This document shows positions 51,110 through 62,744 of a stretch of DNA of 64,000 nt, piece by piece. Source of the DNA: Bedellia somnulentella. Taxonomy: Eukaryota > Arthropoda > Insecta > Lepidoptera > Bedelliidae. Under the pieces are notes generated by a model that was not told the origin of the DNA, searched no databases, and saw only the letters and a program-made list of their open reading frames with translations. Position 1 is the first letter of the stretch; every line of letters starts with the position of its first letter. The stretch lies in assembly GCA_963576735.1 (NCBI GenBank), contig OY755171.1, positions 9,238,001 through 9,302,000 on the forward strand. The letters are read 5' to 3'. The position numbers were made by a program, and so were the translations under genes.

Positions 51110-53455
51110 CAAACCATGGTTGATCAATAATGTACGACTCATGATGCGCCTCCGTGATGCAGCTCACGAAAAGAGTAAAAAAAACAAAAGACCAGGTTCA
51201 TTTTGAGTATTACAAAAAAAATTAGCATTTAGTGAAGCAATGCACAATGAAAAGCGAGCTTTTTTATAGCGCTCCATACTTCCAAACAAACATACAGATT
51301 TACCACCCCATTTTTGCAATCCGGAAGAATTGAACAATCACTTTAATCCCTCAGAGCTAAAATAATTCATCGATCCCAGCGGCTACAATACAGCATGTAA
51401 AGCAAGTCTTTATAATTATCACAAATAATGTTTTAAGTGGTGCACTCCAACAAAGGCGCCTGGGCGCCTTTCAACCGCTGCAGTGTTAATACTGTTACCG
51501 GTGCACCAAATCCAAGTTTCTCGGATCACACCTACTATGAATTTCATAGGTATGGACATAGTACTTTTACTCTGCAATCAGTTACGTCTGATAAGGTGGG
51601 CAAGGCTATAACGAACATTAAAACTAAAGCCAAAGGACCTGACGAAATTAATACAGACATGATACTTTTAACGTTACCGACGACAATTGAAGTTTTGATT
51701 GTTTTAAGTAGGGCTGCAGACAAATTACCTACAAATTGGAAGGTTGCAAAATAATCCTCTTTGCCAAAAAAACATAATCTTGTCTTTATTTTTGATCACC
51801 GTGCAATTAGTATCCTTCCTTGCACTTCGAAGATAGTAGGTTGTAGTAGGTAGATAGTGGTAGTAGGGTTGTGTATGATCAGCTTGTAAAGTATCTGGAG
51901 GATAATCGCACTTTGCCTGAGCTTCAATCGGGTTTCCGTAAAGGACACTCTACTGCTACTGCACTATTGATAATGTTTTTTGTTACCAGAATAAAGGCAA
52001 AAGTACATTACTAATATCATTGGACTTCTTCAGGGTTTTTGAGTGTTTATGCAAGCCCCTGACACTGGCTAAGACATGGCATTTATGGCTTTGATATTGC
52101 GACGATTCGTTGGTTTGATAGTTACCTGACTGGCAGGCTAAAATTTGTTGAACTTCAAAAAAGAGATTGCAGCAGTCAAACATCATCTACTAATGAACAG
52201 TTATGCCACATGCCTGTACAACAGAACAGGCATGCCACAAGGTTCAATATTGGGTCCACTAGTTTTCATATTGTATACTGGCTGATTGTGGCCATTGTGG
52301 AAATAAATTTTCAAGTCCTGAATCCTAGCAAATCTAAGTACATAGTCATCAGATACCTTGGTGTGATGATATATGGGAAACTACGGTTCAAAAACCACAT
52401 TTTATTAGTTGTAGGTAATTGTTTCTATCGTCTCAAAGTCCTTTATAATATTCGTGATTACCTTAGTGGGGATATGCGTGTTCACTTTTGTGAATCATTA
52501 ATATTATCTAAGTTAAACTAGTGTGATGTTGTCCTTGGTAACTTGTATTCTTGGACGGACATAGAAAATGATACTACGTGTGCAAAACGCATGTGCACGT
52601 TTTGGTTTTCCTATTCCTCTTTGCTCTCATGTCACCCCATACTTGAACGACGCCCGACTATTGAAAATGCAGGCACGTAGGCAACTACATCTTGCGACAA
52701 TACTGTTCGGTTCTGTTCGGTTTGGTGGTTTCGAGGCAGTTTGAGGTTTGCGGCGTCTAAATGCTGAAATCACCTTCCCCACCTTTCCAAAACGCGATTA
52801 GTAAGTGTACGTTTAAGCGAAAGCTTGTAAGTAAAACTTGTAGGATACACATAGTTAACTTAGTGCTTAGTATGTTTATTTGTTATCAAGTGTCTGATTC
52901 TATTTTTACATACATATATACATACATATACTCACGGCTATATTTCCCTAGAAGGGGTTACCAGAGCTACGGAATTATAAATTCCTCAGCCACTTTTGGA
53001 AGTTAAGTGGGGAAAAGATGGTAAAAATGAAGGTCCGAAAAATGAATGAAAAACCGCATCGCCCAAAAATCCAATAAAAAGCCCCAATACCCTTAGTCGC
53101 CTCTTACGACACCCGTGGGTAGAAAGGGGTAGCGACATTCTAAGCCGGCACTATGATTCTATTTTTCTTATATGATAAGTATTCAAAAGTGATCAATTAA
53201 AGTCCGTGACGCTTTTTGAATTAATGATGCTGACTAAAAATCAGTGTTATGAGGTTTCACAACAAAAATACTGAGTCATAACACTGTTAAATTGTTTTCA
53301 CACATTACTTATTAGTTTTTTTTAAATATTTTAGTTTCATGAAATTAACGGTTGTTTTTTTGTGTCGGTTGTTAAATGTATCTTTATTTATGTGAGTGTT
53401 AATGTGTATTTAAGTGTAGCAATGAATAAATGTTTTCTTTTCTTTTCAAAAGTTT
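51110..53455 (+). mobile_element. LINE-A copy 2, decayed, with nested SINE
   Basis: Short plus frames in order: a segment with LPPHF.NPEELNNHFN, then TFTLQSVTSDKVGKAITNIK and KGPDEINTDMIL (51437-51754), YLEDNRTLPELQSGFRKGHS, a degenerate RT, and NCFYRLKVLYNIRDYLSGDM (52210-52521). A 3' UTR follows from 53190 with gctgactaaaaatcagtgtt and caatgaataaatg. A SINE is inserted at 52908-53153. Many stops. Confidence 0.7.
52908..53153 (-). repeat. SINE family 2 with 13-bp duplication
   Basis: Flanked by tgattctattttt at 52895-52907 and 53154-53166. At 246 bp, this copy fixes both family borders. Confidence 0.88.
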
Positions 53456-53830
53456 GGCATGTCAAAAGAAGCATACAAATTAGAGTGAGTGGACTCCGGA
53501 TCTGTCAGAAGTGTATTTAATATGCAGTTGTTGGACAGAGTGAGATGTAATCTGATTAGTGAACGATTAGATGTGAAAGATGACATATTTGAAAGTTAGT
53601 TAAAATAAGTTTGAATGAAGGAAGTGGTTTGGGCACACAGAGCAATGGTTATGATATGGTTGCAATTATATAGAGCTAAAGTAAATTGTGCTGTCAGTAG
53701 GAACAGCTGCGCACGACGTTTGAAAACCAGATAGTATATTCTCACAAAGGTGAAAGTCCGAAGAGAAAAGATTGAAAGAGCATGTATAAGGACAGTACTA
53801 GAAACTAAGTTTACTAGAAAATGATTGAGA
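53456..53830 (+). pseudogene. RTE LINE fragment, diverged
   Basis: Plus strand reads a decayed RTE C-terminus: LLDRVRCNLISERLDVKDDI, then LYRAKVNCAVSRNSCARRLK and VRREKIERACIRT in changing frames. Confidence 0.6.
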
Positions 53831-54069
53831 ACCAATTATTGATATAAATTCCATAGGGTAACCTCCCAAGAAAACTGTAAAAACATACTACAAGGGTTTC
53901 AGCTGAAAATTTCAACAATGAACATACGGAGTACAACTAAAAATTTTGATCAGTTTACTATTTTTTTAGCTCGCTTAAAGCTATATATAGACATACTAGT
54001 TTTAACCAAATGCAGATTGGGCAACTCATCTGTGATTGGAAATATCCTTGGATATATTAACTTTTGATT

Positions 54070-55240
54070 CTAACGAATTCTGCTGAGGAAACTTGAGGCC
54101 CTAGGAGTACGCGGTGTGGCCCTGTACTGGTTCAAAAGCTATTTAAAGAACCGTAGTCAACTCACAAAGGTTGGGTCATACGGAAGTGACCTTGCAAAAG
54201 TCAGCTATGGAGTTCCGCAAGGCAGTATCCTGGGTCCTACTCTCTTCTTGGCTTACCTCAATGACTACTGCTGACCTGAGAGCCTCCAGGACAATTTGCT
54301 ACGCAAATGACTCGGTTCTAGTATATCAAGGATCTACGTGTGACACGGTGAAAGCAGCGGCAGAAACAAGTTTACCCTCTGTTCAGCAGTGGCTGAATGA
54401 CAACCTACTCACTCTAAACACAGAAAAAAGCTTATTTCGGTGCTTTTATGAGACCAGCTCCTCAGAACCTCCGTCTCTTGACATTTTAAAAATGCACAAG
54501 TTTGATGCGAATCCTGAAGCCCTCGTTGTGCTACTGCAATGTTATAAAAAGGTCTCCTCACGCCAAGTACCTGGGTCTAATACTCAACGAGCGCCTTAGT
54601 TTCGAAATGCATGTACTCAACCTGTCGAAGAGAATACGTAGACTTATAGGGGTCATGTCACTTCTCAGAGGCGCTGCAAATTTTAAGGTTCTGCGGACAG
54701 TGCACTTCGCTTTGTACCAATCCCTCCTCACATATTGCATTGAAATATGGGGAGGGGCAGCAAAAAAATTATGATCGGGCGAGAAAGATCCCAGCTACTT
54801 AAATTCATGCTGAAAAAAACCCTTTAGTTACCCCACGGACTTTCTTTATAAAGAGGCATCAGTCCTTAGAGGGAGGCAGTTGTATATTCAGCAGGTTTTC
54901 ATCTCAATGCATAATTCTGTTCTGTCTCCTACTGAACTGAACCTCCTTAGGTCTTCCCAGGTCTACTAGATAGTGGTTCCCGCGGTAAAGACTACTTTTT
55001 CTAGGCAAAATGGATTATCGGCTTTCGTAACAATTTACAATAAAATGCCACAAAAAGGCATTACTAACAAAAACGACCCCACCTACCAAGTTAAAGTAAA
55101 CCTGTTTAGGTGGCTGCTCGACGCAAATTACGATGACACAGCATTCTACATCCCTGTATGTAATAATTTATTTGGAAAACATATTCTTTTTTTTCCTTTT
55201 AAATTAAATATATATTAGTTTTCCTACATTGCTAACCCGA
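54070..55240 (+). mobile_element. LINE-D (Jockey/CR1-like) fragment
   Basis: Plus frames: LRKLEALGVRGVALYWFKSY, VSYGVPQGSILGPTLFLAYL (RT block before the catalytic box), then AKYLGLILNERLSFEMHVLN, LYQSLLTYCIEIWGGA (54502-54774) and a C-terminal stretch with IYNKMPQKG at 54973-55218. Several frameshifts; no 5' half. Confidence 0.7.
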
Positions 55241-55314
55241 CTAACCCTCCATGTAAATATATATTTTTTTATTTAAACTAAAATTTTCATCTGTTGTGTA
55301 ATCAAATTCAATTG

Positions 55315-56111
55315 TGTATATGTCGCAGCGATATGATAAAAATGGGGATTTGGTCAATTCCCTAAGGGAGTTGATCAAATCACGGAGGATGTTAAAATAA
55401 CAACACGATTTTATCTTTTCCCTAAACAAATCTAGTGAATTGAACAAATCCCTAAATTGGTTTAGTGGAATGACAAAAATAATATTACAGTGGTATTTTA
55501 AAGATTTATTTGGTAAGATATACCTACATAGGGGGCTGCTTGGGGGGGTCGGGGGGCGAAAGCCCCCTGCAGACAAAGAAAAATTAGGTCACACTTAGTT
55601 AGGTTAGGTTAGGTTAGATTATGTATAAAACGAGCGAGCGTAGCGCAGCGGAGCGAGCACCTAAATGCCTGATGCATGCTTATATGCCATACTTGCTTGC
55701 TTGCAGCTTGCTACATATAGAGGACGGGGGGCGGGGTATACTACTTATTTTAGGGATTTGTTCAATTCAGGCATTTAGGTGCTCGCTCCGCTGCGCTACG
55801 CTCGCTCGTTTTATACATAATCTAACCTAACCTAACCTAACTAAATGTGACCTGATTTTTCATTGTCTGCAGGGGGCTTTCGCCCCCCGACCCCCCCAAG
55901 CAGGGGGGCTCTGCTCCCCTGCACCCCCCCTGTGAAGGTATATCTTATTTTTGTCATTCCACTGAACCAATTTAGGGATTTGTGCAATTCACTAGATTTG
56001 TTTAGGGAAAAGGTAAAATCGTGTTGTTATTTTAACATCCTCCGTGATTTGATCAACTCCCTTAGGGAATTGACCAAATCCCCATTTTTATCATATCCCT
56101 GCAACATATAT
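55315..56111. mobile_element. large palindromic element with TTAGG-like units
   Basis: Arms 55315-55672 and 55767-56111 are inverted complements (about 350 bp, a few indels) around a 94-bp spacer. Each arm holds, from outside in: gatatgataaaaatggggat, a segment with aaatccctaaattgg, a G/C-rich block gggcgaaagccccctgcag, four ttagg-type units (55599-55617; complement 55822-55842), and gagcgagcgtagcgcagcgg. The left arm has a 35-bp extra segment near 55490. No ORF. Flanking duplications were not found. Confidence 0.75.
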
Positions 56112-56124
56112 TTAAAATACATAC

Positions 56125-59100
56125 ATATTCATATTCTCACGCCGTTAGTTCCCATTGGGGTAGGCAGAGACTATCGATCGCCACTTTTTATGATCCTGGC
56201 AAACCTCTCTAGCTTCATTCACATCCATCAATCTTTTCATACATGTTCTTTTATTCTTCTTACTTCGGACACCTGCCTTTTTGAGTACGTTTTCTATTTG
56301 GTCCAAATGTGTCCTCCGAGGTCTTCCTCTACTAACATTACCTTCAACATTGGGTCTTTAGATCTCTTTTACCAATTTATTGTCATCCATCCTCTCTATA
56401 TGCCCAAACCATCTCAACATTCCTTTTTCTATCTTTCTTACAATATCATCTTTTACACCACATCTTTCACGAATCACTTCATTCCTCACACGATCACATA
56501 ACCTCACATTACTAACTTTTCTGAGAGACCTCATTTCTTCTGCATTCACTCTGCTTTCATGCTTCTTCTACCACACCCAACATTCACTGCCATACATAAG
56601 CGTAGAAACGAGGACAGCATCATGCGCAGCCATTCGGGCATTTTCGGACACCGATTGACTAGACATGAGACTATCCAGTGCTCCATTTACCGCATTACCC
56701 TTTTTTACTCTTCTTTCAATGTCTTCATCACATTTTCCATCCTTAGTGAACAAACTTCCCAGATATACGAACTCTTTCACTTGTTCCACTTTCTTTCCAT
56801 TGATCTCAATCACGCATTCAGTCATATTCTCCTCTCTCTCAAAACCATAGTTTTTGTTTTATCCACAATCACTCTCATTCACATGGTTTTGGTTTCATCT
56901 ACATTCGCTCTCATTCCTTTTCTTTCAAACGACGCCCATGCAATATTCATCATCTCTTGCAACTCTTCAACCGAAGATGCAAGTAACACTTGATCATCAG
57001 CATATAAGAGGCATATGATGACAAATTCACCCATTTTCAGTCCATACTCACTTTCACGCAACTCTATCAGACAGTCATCCATGAACAAATTGAAGAGCCA
57101 CGGAGAAGTTACACATCCCTGTCGGACACCCCTAGAGATACCGAACCAGTCTGTGTTTTCCGCGTTTATTCTTACACATGCACTTGAATCCTCATAGAGT
57201 AATACCAATGCACGTATAAGTTGGCTCCCCAAGCCGAACTTGGATAACACCTCCCACAAATACTTCTTACCACCCTATCATACGCCTTCTCTAAATCTAT
57301 GGAGGAGCAGTACACCTTTCGATTCTTGGCTAAGAACTTTTCAGTGATGCTCCTTAAAGAGAAGATTTGATCCATACATCCCATTCCCTTTCTAAATCCT
57401 GCTTGCACATCCCAAATTTTGTCATCTGTTACATTCATCACTCCTTTAATCAATACCTTTGCATACAATTTACCGACAACACTGATTCCGCGGTAGTTTT
57501 TAGCTTTCTGGTGTGACCCTTTTGCTTTATATAAGGGCACAATTGCCCTGCACCAACCTCGTGGTACTTTACCACTCGATCAACACTTTTGAAAAAGGAA
57601 GTACAGCCAGAAAGCCACCAACCCTTTACCAGCCCTCAGCATTTCGATACTTATCCTATCATACCCTGCCGCTTTCCCTAGTTTCATACTTTTCATTGCT
57701 TTCATTATTTCTTCCATAATGATCTCACTGTCACTAAAGTCACCCATAACGTCGTTCCAATCAACATAACTGCCGATTGGCGAATGAATGGATGCATCTT
57801 CTTTTTCTAAGAGTCCCTCAAAATAGCTCTTCCATACTCGTCTTATGCTACTTTCATTCGTCGCCAATTCACCCTGTTCATCTCTCACTACATTCACTCT
57901 CGTGTTTTGGGAAACTCCCTTTTCTTTCCGGATATATTTCCAGAATAACTTTCTGTTATTCCGGAAATTATCAGAAAGTTTTCCCTCACACCACTCTTAC
58001 AAATCTCGCTTTTTCTTTTCTATTTTCTTCTTTACCTCATTCTTAACTCTCTTATATTTATCTTCACTTTTCTGCATTACATCGTCAGTTACACTCGCAT
58101 CCATTCGTTCACTAGCTTTAATCGCTAGTAAACCCAACCAAGCTTTCTTCTTATCTCCAACTGCCTCTTTTACATCTTTATCCCACCAACTTGTTGGTGG
58201 TCTATTTGTCCTCTTACTTACAGTCACACTTCCGTCGCACATTCAACCATTGACGATTTCAGCATATCCCATGCTTCTTCTATTTCCAAGTCATCCTTCA
58301 TCTCCACGCAACTTAGCCTGTCGTCCAATTTCTTCATATATTCATCTCTAATATTTTCATCCTCTTCCGATTTCTCCACTTTTATTCTCGCAAATTCAGT
58401 TGTCGACACTTAGTCCCTGTGACGCCAACCGTGCACAGTCCCCTCAATCGTGATATCACGAGAAAGTGGTCTGTGCCAACGTTAATGCCTCTATAGACCT
58501 GGTGTCAACAACCTTTGCTCTTAGCCTTTCATGCGCTATCACAAAATCTATCATACTTCTTTCGCTTCCTCTCTGTCTAGTATACATATGGATATCTTTG
58601 TGTTCAAACAACGTATTCGTGACACAAAGAATCTTCTCCAAACATACATCAATCACTTTCTCCCCATTCTCGTTCACTCTTTTATCACCAAACTTTCCTA
58701 AATTTCTTTCACAATCGTTGCGTGACACCCCAACCCAACCATTAAATTTTCCTAACATAACAATTATCTCATTCTGATCACACCCATTCGCAACATCGTC
58801 TAACAAATTCCAAAACTGCTCCCTCTCGGATAGTGATTTGGACATGTCCGGTGCATACACGCAAATTATGCGCATCCGGACAAACCCTACCTTCACCTTT
58901 GGAGCCTTGTACTCACACATGCATAATCTTTCATGCACTTAGCCATCCTTTCAGATATTAGAAGTCCCACGCCTTGGCAAGCTCTGTCACTCTCGGCAAC
59001 TCCCGACCAGATAACTGTAAATGGGCCAAGTTGTAAAACCTCTTTTTCCTTGCGCTTCGTTTCAATCACACACAGAAAATATAGGTTTCTTTCTTCCATA

Positions 59101-59380
59101 ATCAAACATACTTTATCTAATTTTTTCATGCATCCCTCCACACACATTCATCGTACCAAAGCGGGTCTCTTCAGCCCACTTTTCAACCCGCGAGGAACCA
59201 CAGCGTGATAGGTGGCGAGCCACATCGCCGCCATCGTGTTTAATTTTTGTTCCGAAACACATTTGGACCCCACGAAAAGCAAGGGAAATAAACTGTCCGC
59301 CTAGCCAGCGCCTCGCTTGACTAGTTAAAGATATTAAGATCCTTATAAATAAAATATATCCATGGCACATCTGGTCAATT
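56125..59380 (-). mobile_element. RTE-clade LINE copy 3, near full length, decayed
   Basis: About 3.25 kb, the normal RTE size. Minus frames in order: an N-terminal endonuclease (59147-58893 with RNLYFLCVIETKRK, GVGLLISERM; 58938-58456 with RIICVYAPDMSKS, GKFNGWVGVSRND and ERSMIDFVIAHERL), a linker (58409-57997, RPPTSWWDKDVKEA), and the RT (57897-56879: MKSMKLGKAAGYDRISIEML, NYRGISVV, VYCSSIDLEKAYDRV, GVRQGCVTSPWLFNLFMDD, LLYADDQVLLAS). The C-terminus follows (56825-56358 with KEFVYLGSLFTKDGKCDEDI and GMLRWFGHIERMDDNK). GKFNGW replaces the usual GDFN, losing an endonuclease Asp. About seven frameshifts or stops. It represents a subfamily somewhat distinct from copies 1 and 2. Confidence 0.88.
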
Positions 59381-59477
59381 CATTCCAAAATTATTAATTT
59401 TTCAGCACTTTTAAAATTTCTGCCATTTTGCAAAATGCACATGTCACAGTGATCGACCATTGCTAGTTTTAGATAAT

Positions 59478-61470
59478 AGAATAGAATAGAATAACTCTTT
59501 ATTGCACATCAAACACAAATTTACAAAAAAAAATATCATACAGTTTACAGTGAGGTACAATTGGCGGTCTTATCGCTTCCAGACAACCTTTGGAAGAAGA
59601 GATCAGTAATTTAGTTATCTGGGTAGATGCACAGAACAAGTTTACTATAAAACTAACTTATTAGCCTGAAATAATAAATAATAACAAAAATATTAATTAT
59701 ACAAAATAATATACATATTTAACGAATTTGAACACACATACATATATAACTACATATTTTTATATATACAAGAAATACGGTTATCGTGCAAACGACTAGT
59801 GTTCAAATCCTAGGGCGGGCTTACACCAATTTGTCTTTTCTAAAGACATATGTGTGGTTAATTTATCATGGTTGTTAACGGTGAGGGAAAACATCGTGAG
59901 GAAACCCACATGGCTGAGTTGTACTTAGTCATGTGACAGTGTATTCGTACAAAACGGCGATAGGCCTGCCCCCTATCACGTGAGTACACTGTCCATGCAA
60001 AACGTGGGTACTCTGAACACCAGGTGACAAAGCCACGTGATGTTCAGAAGTATTAGTACCTCTGCCAACCCCTTTGGGGATATTCGGCGTGAACGTTTAT
60101 GTTATGTTAAGAAATACAAATACGTAAATAAAATACACATATACGTTTTAGAAAAGTAATTTATATATGTTATTTAAAAAGCAACAGTATTACAGCGCTT
60201 CAGTGAGATAGTGTTTTTTCACCAGATCCCTGAACACATTAAGTGTGAAGCCATAGAAATTGGTTGAATGAGAGGGAATAGTTAATTGAAGATAATGGTC
60301 TTAACGTAAATTAAGGTAATGGGAAGAAGAGAGGAATTGGAAACGTTCTTTTAGATAGAAAGGGGACCACCCCTTGCCACGAGGCAAGATTGAAAAAGAT
60401 AGAGTTAAGAAGAGACAAAGTATGCGCATTTTGGCGGAGGCGAATAGGAAGCCACTTAAGTTTAGTACGATAAACAGACACGTGTTAATACCCACGCAGT
60501 CCAAAAATAAACCTGATGCATAAGTATTGGAGACGCTCTAGTTTATTTAGTTGTTCTTCCGTTAAATCAAGATAACAGGTATCAGCGTTATCCAAAATTG
60601 GAAGGAGCAGAGATTGATCTAACGCAGTTTTGGTAGCAGTAGGTAGAAAATTACGCAGTCTCCTGAGGGAGCCCGATGACGCAAACATCCTTCGGCTTAC
60701 CAATTCTAATTGGGGTACCCAAGATAAATTGCAATCGATCATAATGCCTAAGTTCTTTACCACATGGCTAAAGGAGATTGATGTTCCGTCAAATAACACA
60801 GGTGGCAGTGATTTGTAATCAATTCTAGAAATCAATCGAGAACTACCGACTATTATTATTTGTGATTTATTTGGATTGACTGTTAGCTCATATGCCTCAC
60901 TCCATCGCAAAATGCGCTCCAGATCACCATTAATCAGGCCAATGGACATATTCAATTGATCAAGATTTGCTTGTGTGTAAATCTGAAGATCATCTGCATA
61001 AAGGTGTTAGAAAGAAGTGAGTTGATGAGAAATACTATTAATAAATATAGCAAATAAGAGAGGAGACAACACACCACCCTGTGGAACACCGGCAATTAAA
61101 TCACACCACGGAGAATTAGAATCTTCGATGTGAATGACAGTCAATTACCGTAGGGGATATGTTAAGTAAACGAAGCAAAGCCATTAATATATGAAAGTCA
61201 ACAGTATTAAATGCCCTACTAAAGTCAAGCAGTGATAGAACAGTCAGTAATCCCTTATCCATTCCCAAACGTATGTCATCAGTAATTTTAACCAAACCCG
61301 TAATGGTACTGTGGGAAGGGCAGAAACCAGATTGGAAAGGATTAAGTAGATCATTTTTAGTCAGGAAATCATTTAATTGTCTATTTACAAGTCGTTCAAG
61401 GACTTTAGAATGGAAAGGCAGGATAGATATAGGGCGATATTCAGAGATACAAGATTACAAAATATGCATA
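59478..61470 (-). mobile_element. LINE-B (Jockey/CR1-like) 3' half with nested SINE
   Basis: Minus frames from 61470: VLERLVNRQLNDFL, PFQSGFCPSHSTITGLVKIT and LLTVLSLLDFSRAFNTVD, then 60955-60485 with LTVNPNKSQIIIVGSSRLIS, HVVKNLGIMIDCNLSWVPQL and DLTEEQLNKLERLQYLCIRF. The 3' UTR ends at 59478 with a (ttcta)n tail after gtgcaataaagagtt. SINE family 1 is inserted at 59779-60108. Degenerate in the central RT. Confidence 0.75.
59779..60108 (+). repeat. SINE family 1 with 9-bp duplication
   Basis: Flanked by aagaaatac at 59770-59778 and 60109-60117. 330 bp, slightly truncated at the tRNA-like head, ending in (ttatg)n. Confidence 0.88.
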
Positions 61471-61681
61471 GAGATTTTAGGAAATAATGTAATAATAAAC
61501 AATATTTTATGATAATAAAATATACCTAAATAAGATACTTACTTTTCAAGGTTAAAAATACATAAATTAATAATATATAAGATAATTATGAATGAAAGTA
61601 CTTAAAATACATACTTTAATAATAAATATAACATAATAAGTAAATGTATAAATATAATATAAATTATATTATATTATAATA
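61471..61681. other. AT-rich spacer
   Basis: Low-complexity ata/taa-rich DNA before the Helitron. No gene. Confidence 0.4.
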
Positions 61682-62709
61682 CTAGCTGACCCCACAGACT
61701 TCGTACTGTCAAAAGTGTAGACTTTCACGTCGTTAAACTGAAATATTTAACTGACCTGTTGAGGGTATCTCTCATGGGATGAGAAAAAAGGTATTTTTCA
61801 TAGTGTCCTCACTATTTTTTCACTTTATAAATTTTAAGTTTAGAAGTATAGTAGTTCCGGCTGAGCATTGATTCTTAGTCAGTTAGTCTGTTTCACCATT
61901 TTTTAAGAAAATTTTTTGATCTCTTAATTTTTCTGGGATAAAAAGTGTCCTATTGTGTTAATTGGGATCATTATCTGGCTTCCTGTAAATTTTATTTTAA
62001 ATACGTTCTGTGAATTAGTCTTAATTTAGCTACAAACACGCAAACATCTTAACTTTCACATTTATAATATTAATAGGATAAGGCTTAAACATAAGCTTCT
62101 CGCGCAGGTGACCTCGCTCGCCGGCCAGAGCAGCGTCTTGCCGTGCGCTTCATGCACGCGTGTAAATTTTGTTACGGAGTAATTTTAAAATTGTATTATC
62201 TTCTAAGATGTTTATTTAAATTAAGTGATGTCAAGGAAAATTTTGTTCTCGATTAAATACTCTCAATCAACAACATATTTATTTCGATAAAGATTAATAT
62301 TATGTTGATAAAACATTATGGCAATTATGCATTAAATTCGACCAAATTTATTTACCATACAAATGGTTATAGTAAGTGAAACTTAAAAGTTAGACATATA
62401 CTGTCGCGGGAATTTTTTTAGATCATTTAAAGAGAAATAATTCTTTAATGCATTTTTTTTTTGGGTAACTTAAACCGTTTACGCAGCGCATACAACGGAA
62501 GCCTTAGTATGAATGATTATCCCCGTTTTTGCAACATTATTAGCTGATAGTTTGCTCCTGTTGTTCGCAGCGTGATGATATATAGCCTAAAACCTTCCTC
62601 AATAAATAGACTATCCAACACAAAAAGAACTTTTCAATTTGATCGGGTAGTTCCTGAGATCCTAGCGTTCAAACAAACAAACTCTTCAGCTTTATAATAT
62701 TAGTATAGA
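61682..62709 (-). mobile_element. non-autonomous Helitron, 1028 bp, copy 2
   Basis: Same ends as 17469-18493 (tctatactaatattataaag and ...gtcagctag in minus orientation), inserted between A (61681) and T (62710). It differs from copy 1 by scattered substitutions and small indels only. Confidence 0.85.
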
Positions 62710-62744
62710 TAAAATAAATATAAATTCAAATAATTATATTAAGA

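Noticed and set aside
55599..55842. True interstitial telomere or chromosome-fusion site
   Set aside because: There are only four TTAGG-like units per arm and they are embedded in a transposon-like palindrome.
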